Source: a bacterium (lineage in GTDB: Bacteria > Dependentiae > Babeliae > Babeliales > RVW-14). Taken from it: 5,849 nucleotides of DNA. How positions within the stretch are numbered: position 1 is the first letter of the stretch; each line of letters starts with the position of its first letter. The stretch is taken from NCBI GenBank assembly GCA_010027825.1, contig RGUK01000108.1, positions 1-5,849 of the forward strand, in the 5' to 3' direction. Shown piece after piece: positions 1 to 5,337 of this stretch. Made by a program: the position numbers and the translations under genes. Below the pieces are notes generated by a model. The model searched no databases. It saw only the letters and a list, made by a program, of their open reading frames with translations, and was not told where the DNA came from.

Positions 1-473
1 ATTGCCTCTTTCATTCTCTCGTTTTGGGCAGGGCGAGCTTTTCCTGCCTGCTCTATCTTCTGGCAGACCTGCTCACAGATTTGTAAGGCAGCTGCCGCTG
101 CTTCATCTGGTGTCGCGCCAAACTTTCTAAGCAGTTCCATTACTTGCGTCCCCTGACTGGGGAATTCTCGGGTTTGTAGCGCGCTAAGCAGGGCTAGAGT
201 AAGCGGTGTGCACGACGCAGCCCAGGGTTCGTTTATGTGAGCCCGGGCATCAGGGTCACTTTCTAACAGAGCATTCAGATTTTCCAGAGAAGCTCTTTCT
301 TGGCTTTCGTCTGCTTGCAAGGCTCTGGCCAAAATAACTGCCCAGTCAAATTTCTTGCCAGCCAATGGGTATTCTTCGATGATTTCTGTATAGAAACTAT
401 CGTCAGCAGCAATTATGCCCAGCATCAAGCCGCAGGAAAATACTACGGCAAACGCTATTGCTTTGTGCATCAT
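1..473 (-). CDS. exported protein with an ankyrin-like repeat, partial (3' end outside window)
   Basis: The ORF is open from the ATG at 473 to the left edge, giving 157 codons with no stop; the C-terminus is outside the window. The first 23 residues look like a signal peptide: MMHK, then a hydrophobic core (AIAFAVVFSCGLMLGIIAA), with likely cleavage after the Ala-Ala before DDSF. Residues about 70-122 resemble one ankyrin repeat: a SDPDAR..IN entry, then CTPLTLALLSAL, then VMELLRKFGATPD, matching the family pattern TPLxxA...ELLLxxGA. The rest is predicted-helical and rich in Ala, Gln and Glu, with a CEQVC pair near residues 133-137. A tandem ATG ATG lies after an AGGGGGG ribosome binding site 6 bases upstream; either ATG could be used. 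It starts 82 bases after the stop of the preceding exported-protein gene. Ankyrin repeats mediate protein-protein contacts; an exported one could act outside the cell or in the periplasm. The specific role is unknown. Confidence 0.8.
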   Translation of the reverse strand, partial: MMHKAIAFAVVFSCGLMLGIIAADDSFYTEIIEEYPLAGKKFDWAVILARALQADESQERASLENLNALLESDPDARAHINEPWAASCTPLTLALLSALQTREFPSQGTQVMELLRKFGATPDEAAAAALQICEQVCQKIEQAGKARPAQNERMKEA

Positions 474-554
474 CTCAATCCCCCCTATATAAAAGCTTTC
501 CTATTAGGAGGCTACACGAAAAGCACCGTCGATTAAATTCTCTGGCGAAAGTGA

Positions 555-560
555 ATTATA
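555..560 (-). promoter_or_regulatory. possible -10 element for the ankyrin-like exported protein gene
   Basis: A perfect TATAAT on the minus strand overlaps the stop codon of the upstream gene, about 80 bases before the ATG at 473. No good -35 hexamer lies 16-18 bases upstream. This is a weak call, and the gene may simply be cotranscribed with the 155-residue gene. Confidence 0.25.
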
Positions 561-1023
561 AAACGCCTTGAGTAACGAAGCGAACGCGTGGCCCACAGTG
601 ACCAGATCGGCGCTGACGAAGTATCCACCCAGTTAACCGTTCTTGATAGCGGCTATTGCGGCTAACAACATACATGTAGGCCTGAGTCCGACGCTCTGCC
701 TGGTTTTTACAAGCCGCACGAAGCGTTTTGTTCATCAGCAACAAGAAATCATTTGAAGCACCGTAGAAATCAACTTGATCCAGAATGTGGCTAACAATCG
801 GGGCTACATGATCCAAGGCATGATCAATCTCGCGTGTGGCATCCGCACGCTCTTCAGCTAAAATGGTCAGCAAAGCTATTGCCTGTGAAGCCTTGGCGGG
901 CTGGTTCTCCATGCATTCGTCAACAAAAGTTAAGAACCGTTGATTCCATCCTTCGTCAACAGGGCTAGCAGCAGTAAGACTGGTGGCAGATAAAAGCATG
1001 GCTAATAATACGTAATATAACAT
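556..1023 (-). CDS. small exported protein of unknown function, 155 aa
   Basis: Family not recognised. The ATG at 1023 follows an AGGAAG ribosome binding site (1035-1030) with a 6-base spacer, which fixes the start. Residues 1-19 form a typical signal peptide (hydrophobic YYVLLAMLLSATSL, then TAA before SP), so the mature protein should be exported. The mature part is predicted to be mostly helical, with three cysteines (37, 105, 143) and no catalytic motif that can be named. The C-terminal third is strongly basic (several RR and RQRR clusters) and ends in HCGPRVRFVTQGVL. The GPRV string recurs near the C-terminus of the other small exported protein at 3657-4139, and both have a signal peptide followed by a helical body, so a distant relation is possible. 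A terminator just upstream separates it from the dnaN-recF transcript, so it needs its own promoter, but no clear one is visible in 1024-1079. Confidence 0.8.
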   Translation of the reverse strand: MLYYVLLAMLLSATSLTAASPVDEGWNQRFLTFVDECMENQPAKASQAIALLTILAEERADATREIDHALDHVAPIVSHILDQVDFYGASNDFLLLMNKTLRAACKNQAERRTQAYMYVVSRNSRYQERLTGWILRQRRSGHCGPRVRFVTQGVL

Positions 1024-1079
1024 CGCATTCTTCCTATGAAAAAGGCCGCTCTCACCTTGGCGCGCTACATGCTGCTACC

Positions 1080-1114
1080 AAAAAAAACCGCCACACGGAG
1101 AACCCGTATGGCGG
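1080..1114 (-). terminator. intrinsic (Rho-independent) terminator
   Basis: On the minus strand, an 11-bp stem (CCGCCATACGG / CCGTGTGGCGG, complete with one G-U wobble) closes a 5-base loop (GTTCT) and is followed at once by eight T residues. On the plus strand the wobble becomes a C-A mismatch and no T-run follows, so the direction is clearly minus. It lies 233 bases beyond the recF stop and 57 bases before the next gene, and should end transcripts from the dnaN-recF operon or from the promoter-like site at 1294-1321. Confidence 0.9.
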
Positions 1115-1173
1115 AAAAAGGAGAAAGGAGAGTAGTAATGAAGTCTTTTTATCTAATTTTCATGTCCATAGCT

Positions 1174-1220
1174 TAATCGATTCTGCATGAATTGCAAGAA
1201 AAAAAATGCACAATCGATTA
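1174..1220. repeat. inverted repeat with 15-base arms and a 17-base loop
   Basis: Arms 1174-1188 (TAATCGATTCTGCAT) and 1206-1220 (ATGCACAATCGATTA) are reverse complements except for one central position. Each arm contains the palindrome AATCGATT. In RNA it would form a hairpin with 9 + 5 base pairs around a single mismatch. No T-run follows on either strand, so it is not a terminator. It lies between recF and the downstream terminator. Confidence 0.75.
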
Positions 1221-1293
1221 CAAAGGCTTTTTCGAGTCAAAAATTTCAATGAGAAAATATATTTGGACAGTAAGTATCCAGTGTGGGGATCAC

Positions 1294-1321
1294 AATATAG
1301 TTCATTGAGCTGGAAAATCAA
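1294..1321 (-). promoter_or_regulatory. possible sigma70-type promoter downstream of recF
   Basis: On the minus strand, TTGATT (1321-1316) and TATATT (1299-1294) are separated by 16 bases: two mismatches to the -35 consensus and one to the -10. It faces the inverted repeat and the terminator, with no clear ORF in between, so it could drive a small RNA. The region is AT-rich, so a chance match is possible. Confidence 0.4.
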
Positions 1322-1347
1322 GGGGGGAGGCAGAAAATGCTGGGCTT

Positions 1348-2451
1348 TTACAGCTTGATATGGCAAAGGTCGTCTACCTGAATAGACCGCAAGAAGTAAG
1401 CAGGGTTTACAGGGCTGCTCAGGAAAAGCTGATACTTTAACCCTTTAAGTGCGTTGATGCTGCGCTCAACATTGAGGTGGTCAAAGTCTGTCATGAAGTC
1501 GTCAAGCAACAAAACCCCAGGCTCCCCCTGGGCAGAAAGTTGCTGTAGCTGAGCAATTTTAATAAGCAAGACCAGGAGTTTCTGTTGGCCACGGGAAGCA
1601 AAAATGCGCGCCTTTTTTTCCTGAAACACCACCTGCACGTCATCTAAATGGGCGCCGAATAGGCTGCGGCGCCATTCAGCTTCCTGCTGGAATAGTTTCT
1701 GAACGTAGCGTTCCCAAAATACGGCAAAGTCCTCGCCTACGCCCATGTTCTTTGCTTGGTAGGCGAAGTGCACCTGTAGGTCGGCAGGTTTTGCTTGTGC
1801 AAAATGCTCCTGTAGTAGAGCATTAACTCCGGCCTCTAATTCAGCCAAGTAGCTCTGCCGCCATGCCTGGAGCGCTGTAGTTGCCTGCCAAAGCTGCTCA
1901 GTCCATACGCGCCACTCTTCGGTAGGCGAGCTCGTTCGAAGACCACGTAGCAGCAAGGCGTTGCGCTGTTCAAGTACTTGGCGGTATTGCTTAAGCGCCG
2001 CAAGCACATTCGGGTCTTTGAGCGCCATGGCATAATTCAAAAAATCTCGTCGCAGCTCGGGAGCGCCATTGATCAGCTCTAAGTCGTCGGCTGCCAACGT
2101 TACGACGCGAAACTGGGAAATAAGCTCTTTGTAGGATTGGATAGGACGCTGGTTATGCTTAACAACTTTGCCTTCTTGGGCTGAAAAGCCAACTTGAATA
2201 TGCTCAGGGGCAATGAGCTGAGCAGGCTGGAAAGCGACATCAATGAAGAAATAATCGCTCCCCAGCTGCATTAAATCACGATTGAGGTGTGTTCTGAAAG
2301 AACGCAGGTAACAGGCATAGTGCAACGCCTCTAACAAGCTACTCTTACCCGAGCCATTACGACCCTCCACCACAACCATACGGCTATTGGTGGCAAATGT
2401 CTGCTCTTGAAAGCAGCGAAACTGCTTGAGGCTAATTGACTGAATGATCAC
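1348..2451 (-). CDS. recF: DNA replication and repair protein RecF
   Basis: RecF is an SMC/ABC-type ATPase that binds ATP and, with RecO and RecR, helps load RecA at single-stranded gaps. At 367 residues it is the normal family length. Walker A is GRNGSGKSS at residues 30-38, followed by the RecF-typical LRSFRT (49-54). GAPELRRDFLNY (129-140) and GAHLDDV (266-272) correspond to the family's GxPxxRRxFLD and GPHRDD motifs. The ABC signature is SRGQQKLLVL (from 287), Walker B is VLLLDD (313-318) with TDFD after it, and LFLSSP follows the last domain. All ATPase motifs are present, so the protein should be active. The start is GTG at 2451, the only start before Walker A apart from a too-late internal ATG; its ribosome binding site is weak. 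It begins 12 bases after the dnaN stop, which suggests one operon and translational coupling. Confidence 0.96.
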   Translation of the reverse strand: MIIQSISLKQFRCFQEQTFATNSRMVVVEGRNGSGKSSLLEALHYACYLRSFRTHLNRDLMQLGSDYFFIDVAFQPAQLIAPEHIQVGFSAQEGKVVKHNQRPIQSYKELISQFRVVTLAADDLELINGAPELRRDFLNYAMALKDPNVLAALKQYRQVLEQRNALLLRGLRTSSPTEEWRVWTEQLWQATTALQAWRQSYLAELEAGVNALLQEHFAQAKPADLQVHFAYQAKNMGVGEDFAVFWERYVQKLFQQEAEWRRSLFGAHLDDVQVVFQEKKARIFASRGQQKLLVLLIKIAQLQQLSAQGEPGVLLLDDFMTDFDHLNVERSINALKGLKYQLFLSSPVNPAYFLRSIQVDDLCHIKL

Positions 2452-2463
2452 GGCCCGTACGCG

Positions 2464-3537
2464 TTACCCCTCGGTCTGGTTCATAGAGACAGGCATAACC
2501 AGATAGGTCATATGCATGTCAGGACTGTCAGACTCGAAAATAATTGGTTTGGTGTTATTTTTAATGTAAAAGCTGACCTGTTCTTCCGGAAATACTTGCA
2601 GGCCGTTGAGCAAGTATGGCGAGTAGAAGCGACTTTCGACATGTGCCCCTTGGTAGGTGTCCAAGGGCAGAGCTTCTTCCAGCGCGCCCACCTCTTTGTT
2701 TTGCATGCTCACCTTCATTTTGCCAGGAGCAAACGAGAACTGCGTAGAAACGAACTGCCCAGCAAGCAAGCAACTGGTACGCTTAAGCGTTTTGACAAAC
2801 GGCTCGCGGCTCAGACGCGCTGGCACGAAGTCTTCCTTAGCCAAAGCCCCTTTGTATAACTGGTTGCCGCAGGTTCCAAGGAAAATATTGTCGCTTGGGT
2901 AGGCTTCAAGCAGTTTTTTCAATTCAAGAACGGCGCGCTTTGGCATAAGCCATTTCTTTTCCTCCGCGAGCGTATAGCGTGGTGACGTGACGCGCGCCAG
3001 GCAATGGCCGTCAGTAGCGATCATAGACATAGCGCTCTGATCAAGCTCCAATAGCATGCCGTTTAAGGCCTGATTAGCATTATTTTGCGGAATCATGAAT
3101 GCAACTTTATTCAACATGCCAAGTAAGAATGCAGCGTCCACATTCATTAAATTTTCTATGCGCTCTGGGAACGGCGGAAAATCCTGCATGTCTTTGATGT
3201 TGAGCGCCAAGTCAACACCACCTGAGTGCAACTTAATTTGGTTGTCACTCACGGAAAATTGTATGGTGCCATCAAGCTCTTTAACCAACTCGAAAATGCG
3301 CTTACCGGGAATCAGAAACCCCGTTGTTTCAGTAAAATCACTTTCGATGGGCATGCTGGCCTGCAGGCTAATCTCAAGATCCGTACCCTTGAGAGTGAGC
3401 TCTCGTGAGGTGACATGAAACAGAATAGATTCAGTTACATCCAGCGTAGTACGCTTGTTGCAAATTGGCTGCATAGAACTTAAGAGCGTCAGCAGCTCTT
3501 TTTGTGATGCGGTAAACGTGCCGACCATAATTACCAT
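2464..3537 (-). CDS. dnaN: DNA polymerase III subunit beta (sliding clamp)
   Basis: DnaN forms the ring-shaped clamp that holds DNA polymerase III and repair proteins on DNA. At 357 residues it is close to the usual length of about 366. Family landmarks: LTLKGTDLEISL (47-58, matching LxxTGTDLEV), domain 2 with NKVAFMIPQNNANQALNGMLLEL (143-165), the highly conserved ATDGHCLARV (174-183), YLLNGLQVF (308-316), PIIFES (331-336) and the C-terminal YLVMPVSM (345-352), which lines the partner-binding pocket region. Start: ATG at 3537 has AGGTGG only one base upstream; a second in-frame ATG at 3528 has the same site about 10 bases away and may be the real start (354 residues). A promoter lies 44-72 bases upstream and recF follows 12 bases downstream. 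No dnaA gene is present on either side in this window. Confidence 0.96.
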   Translation of the reverse strand: MVIMVGTFTASQKELLTLLSSMQPICNKRTTLDVTESILFHVTSRELTLKGTDLEISLQASMPIESDFTETTGFLIPGKRIFELVKELDGTIQFSVSDNQIKLHSGGVDLALNIKDMQDFPPFPERIENLMNVDAAFLLGMLNKVAFMIPQNNANQALNGMLLELDQSAMSMIATDGHCLARVTSPRYTLAEEKKWLMPKRAVLELKKLLEAYPSDNIFLGTCGNQLYKGALAKEDFVPARLSREPFVKTLKRTSCLLAGQFVSTQFSFAPGKMKVSMQNKEVGALEEALPLDTYQGAHVESRFYSPYLLNGLQVFPEEQVSFYIKNNTKPIIFESDSPDMHMTYLVMPVSMNQTEG

Positions 3538-3562
3538 CCCACCTTTTTGAGGCTATGTTGGT

Positions 3563-3595
3563 GTTGTACAACGATAGCTTAGTATACCTGTACAA
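3563..3595. promoter_or_regulatory. possible operator: paired TGTACA sites around the dnaN promoter -10
   Basis: A perfect 10-base palindrome, GTTGTACAAC (3563-3572), lies just past the likely dnaN transcription start. A second TGTACA (3589-3594, within TTGTACA on the minus strand) lies in the -35/-10 spacer. The centres are 24 bases apart and flank the -10. A repressor binding both sites is possible; no regulator is identified. Confidence 0.3.
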
Positions 3596-3609
3596 TTCAT
3601 ATCTGTTAA
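3581..3609 (-). promoter_or_regulatory. promoter of dnaN-recF
   Basis: On the minus strand, TTAACA (-35, 3609-3604) and TATACT (-10, 3586-3581) are separated by exactly 17 bases; each hexamer has one mismatch to the sigma70 consensus. Transcription would start near 3574, leaving a leader of about 37-46 bases before dnaN depending on the start codon. This gives dnaN-recF a promoter separate from the proS-xerD group upstream. Confidence 0.65.
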
Positions 3610-3656
3610 CCAGGCAATCAGGCTTCTTGCGAGAGGAATGTCGTCTTCAAGCCAAG

Positions 3657-4139
3657 CTACACTTTGGTTTTGAAGGAGCGGCCGACCCGGGGGCCATGCT
3701 TCCGCGATTCATATTCTACCATAACTGCTATCGCTAGCTGCTTCTCTACTTCGCGCCTATCCTTCAGGTGTTTTTCTGCGATGCCAAAAGATTCATATAA
3801 AGAAATAAGCTTAGATCGCAGAAAATAGAGTGCGTCACCTAATCCCTTTCTAGCAACCTGCTGGTTGAATGTTATCGAATCAGACGCGTACAAAAGTAGG
3901 CTGGCAAGCTGCTGAGCTTGCCTTTCTTTAGCGGTAACCAGCTCCCCGGCAGCCTGTGCTATAGATTCATCGTCAAAGACTCTGACAGTGACTTCACGGG
4001 CTTGCGCGTCGTGCACACGGGGCAATATTTGTCGTTCCCTACACGAAGCTGCTGATAGGGGCCCTACCGCAGAAAAAACCAGTATGCCTGCTGCTAAATA
4101 TATAAATCTAATCGGTTGCTCGAGGGTGTTTTTTGTCAT
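3657..4139 (-). CDS. small exported protein of unknown function, 160 aa
   Basis: Family not recognised. The ORF can be extended to an ATG at 4160, but the ATG at 4139 is preferred: it follows an AGGAAG site (4149-4144) with a 4-base spacer, and it places the signal peptide at the N-terminus. Residues 1-32 are MTKNTLEQPIR, then a hydrophobic stretch (FIYLAAGILVFSAVGPLSA), then ASC. Cleavage near LSAAS is likely; Cys33 could be lipidated but the lipobox is poor (Ala at -3). The mature part is predicted to be helical and rich in Ala, Gln, Lys and Glu, without transmembrane segments or nameable motifs. The tail, RKHGPRVGRSFKTKV, is basic and shares GPRV with the exported protein at 556-1023. The start lies 32 bases inside the xerD end, so translation may be coupled to xerD. 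It ends about 48 bases before the dnaN promoter, with no terminator visible between. Confidence 0.78.
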   Translation of the reverse strand: MTKNTLEQPIRFIYLAAGILVFSAVGPLSAASCRERQILPRVHDAQAREVTVRVFDDESIAQAAGELVTAKERQAQQLASLLLYASDSITFNQQVARKGLGDALYFLRSKLISLYESFGIAEKHLKDRREVEKQLAIAVMVEYESRKHGPRVGRSFKTKV

Positions 4140-5040
4140 AAATCTTCCTAATTTGAGCATTCCCCAGATGGGTATAGATTTGCACGGTGGAAAGATTTTG
4201 GTGGCCTAGTAACATTTGTAGGGAGCGCAAGTCTGCTCCCTGCTGGAGCAAGTGCGTTGCTAGAGAATGACGCAGGCTATGAGGCGAAATTTCTTTGAAG
4301 ATGGCAGCCTGTTGCAGTATTTTGCGCAAGCTTAACCAAACGGTTTGGCGGGAAAGTGGCTTGACCTGATGATTGTAAAGGGCTGCAAAAAGATACTGTT
4401 TCTTATGTTGCTGCGCATGCAGATGTTCTTCTGGGAGTAGCTTGGGATAAATATGGTCTAGATAATAACGCAGCAACTCCAGGATATTGCGGGGCAGGGG
4501 GACCATCCGTTCTTTATTGCCCTTGCCAACAATGCGTGCAAAGCCTGTATCAAATTGCACTTGGTCAACAGTCATGGTTACTAACTCCGATACGCGCATG
4601 CCGGTAGCGTAGAGAAGGTACAACATAACCTTGTTACGAATGCCCTTATCTGAAACATCCTTGTTGGCGGCAGAGAGTAGCTTCTCAATTTCTTGCTGCG
4701 TGAGGTAGGAGGGGAGATTGCGGTCAGTTTTGGGGAAGGCCAAATTTTTAGCAAGATTGGGAACGTGATGGACTTCGTTCAGGTAGCGGAAGAAAAGTTT
4801 TAGCGAAGAGATTTTTCTTGATAATGATTTAGCATTCATTCCCTGATCTTTAAGGAATTTTATAAAAGAGGAGAGATGTTTTTTTTGGATAGTAGAAAAT
4901 CCTATTTTGGCCCCAGATAGGAAAGATTCAAACTGCTCCAAGTCGCGCTTGTACGCGAGGAAGGTGTTGTGCGCTACCCTCCTCTCCGTTAGCAAAAAAG
5001 CATGGAACTGCCCCACTACATCCTGTAGCTCTTGCACCAC
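4108..5040 (-). CDS. xerD: tyrosine site-specific recombinase, XerD-like
   Basis: A tyrosine recombinase of 310 residues, near the usual 298-300 of XerC/XerD. The N-terminal SAM-like core-binding domain is at about 6-95 (FLLTERRVAHNTFLAYKRDL, then LSRKISSLKLFFRYL). The catalytic domain is at about 110-300. All six catalytic residues are visible: Arg149 (ATGMRVSEL), Lys173 (VGKGNKERMVPL), His254 and Arg257 (SPHSLRHSLATHLL), His280 (LLGHQNLST) and the nucleophile Tyr289 (VQIYTHLG). GADLRSLQMLLGH is closer to XerD (GADLRxVQMLLGH) than to XerC as I know them; XerC or a single-recombinase system is not excluded. Xer enzymes resolve chromosome dimers at dif, and no dif site is seen here. The start is GTG at 5040, after GGGGAG, with a second in-frame GTG directly after. 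It begins 21 bases after the proS stop and overlaps the next gene by 32 bases, which indicates an operon. Confidence 0.92.
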   Translation of the reverse strand: MVQELQDVVGQFHAFLLTERRVAHNTFLAYKRDLEQFESFLSGAKIGFSTIQKKHLSSFIKFLKDQGMNAKSLSRKISSLKLFFRYLNEVHHVPNLAKNLAFPKTDRNLPSYLTQQEIEKLLSAANKDVSDKGIRNKVMLYLLYATGMRVSELVTMTVDQVQFDTGFARIVGKGNKERMVPLPRNILELLRYYLDHIYPKLLPEEHLHAQQHKKQYLFAALYNHQVKPLSRQTVWLSLRKILQQAAIFKEISPHSLRHSLATHLLQQGADLRSLQMLLGHQNLSTVQIYTHLGNAQIRKIYDKKHPRATD

Positions 5041-5061
5041 GATATCTCCCCTGCTCCACCA

Positions 5062-5337
5062 CTAGTACGCTTTTGCCACCAGCACGTCAACTGTACTTGG
5101 CAAGCTGCATGCAAAGCAAGCATCATGCTTCTTCTCTGGCAGCAAGCATCGAATGGTTGCCTTGTACTGCTTTACCTGGGCTTCGCATGCTGCACCGCCG
5201 CACCACCCTGTCTGGTACCAGCCCTGCTTTGCTTCCAAATCTGGACCAAAAGAAGCTAGTTTGTCGCCTTGGTGCCACTGCTCAAGCATGCGCTTCTTTG
5301 CTCGTTCGTAAAGCATCGTATGAATGGTCTTCAAGAG
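5062..5337 (-). pseudogene. proS: prolyl-tRNA synthetase, C-terminal fragment (zinc-binding tail), out of frame with the upstream part
   Basis: This frame encodes the end of an archaeal/eukaryotic-type prolyl-tRNA synthetase. The readable protein runs from LLKTIHTMLYERAKKR to the C-terminal AKAY, the characteristic last residues of this family. The zinc ligands are kept: WCGGAACE (C-x4-C) and ACFACS (C-x2-C), joined by the conserved KATIRC. It lacks its own good start (a TTG at 5334 without a ribosome binding site; a stop lies just upstream in frame at 5346-5344), so it is the continuation of the upstream fragment in a shifted frame. The conserved residues argue that the break is recent or an assembly error. 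The TAG stop lies 21 bases before xerD. Confidence 0.85.

Larger units (their letters stand above)
1080..1287 (-). ncRNA. candidate small RNA or structured recF 3' UTR
   Basis: The 324-base stretch 1024-1347 has no convincing protein gene. On the minus strand it contains, in order, a promoter-like pair just after recF, a long inverted repeat, a pyrimidine-rich run and a strong intrinsic terminator. Starting about 7 bases after the -10, the transcript would be roughly 200 nt. It has no ORF with a ribosome binding site and matches no RNA family I can recognise (not tRNA, tmRNA or SRP RNA by eye). It may instead be only the long 3' UTR of the dnaN-recF message. The 5' end is inferred. Confidence 0.35.

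Noticed and set aside
300..536. Plus-strand ORF of 78 codons
   Set aside because: It is opposite the exported ankyrin-like gene, which has a signal peptide and ribosome binding site; the plus-strand frame has no such support.
1203..1211. DnaA box-like AAATGCACA
   Set aside because: It has too many mismatches to TTATCCACA, is a single copy, and lies inside the inverted repeat; no box cluster was found in the window.
1174..1220. dif site for the Xer recombinase
   Set aside because: dif has two 11-base arms around a 6-8 base centre; here the loop is 17 bases and the arms do not resemble known dif arms.
1160..1366. Minus-strand ORF of 68 codons overlapping the recF end
   Set aside because: It starts at a TTG without a ribosome binding site, overlaps recF, is AT-rich with no recognisable features, and spans the inverted repeat; structured non-coding DNA explains the stretch better.
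2512..3418. Several plus-strand ORFs of 60-115 codons opposite dnaN
   Set aside because: They lie wholly inside dnaN, which is supported by family motifs along its length; they have no independent support.
3612..3656. Terminator after the 160-residue exported protein gene
   Set aside because: Only a 5-bp GGCTT/AAGCC pairing with a long loop and no T-run was found.
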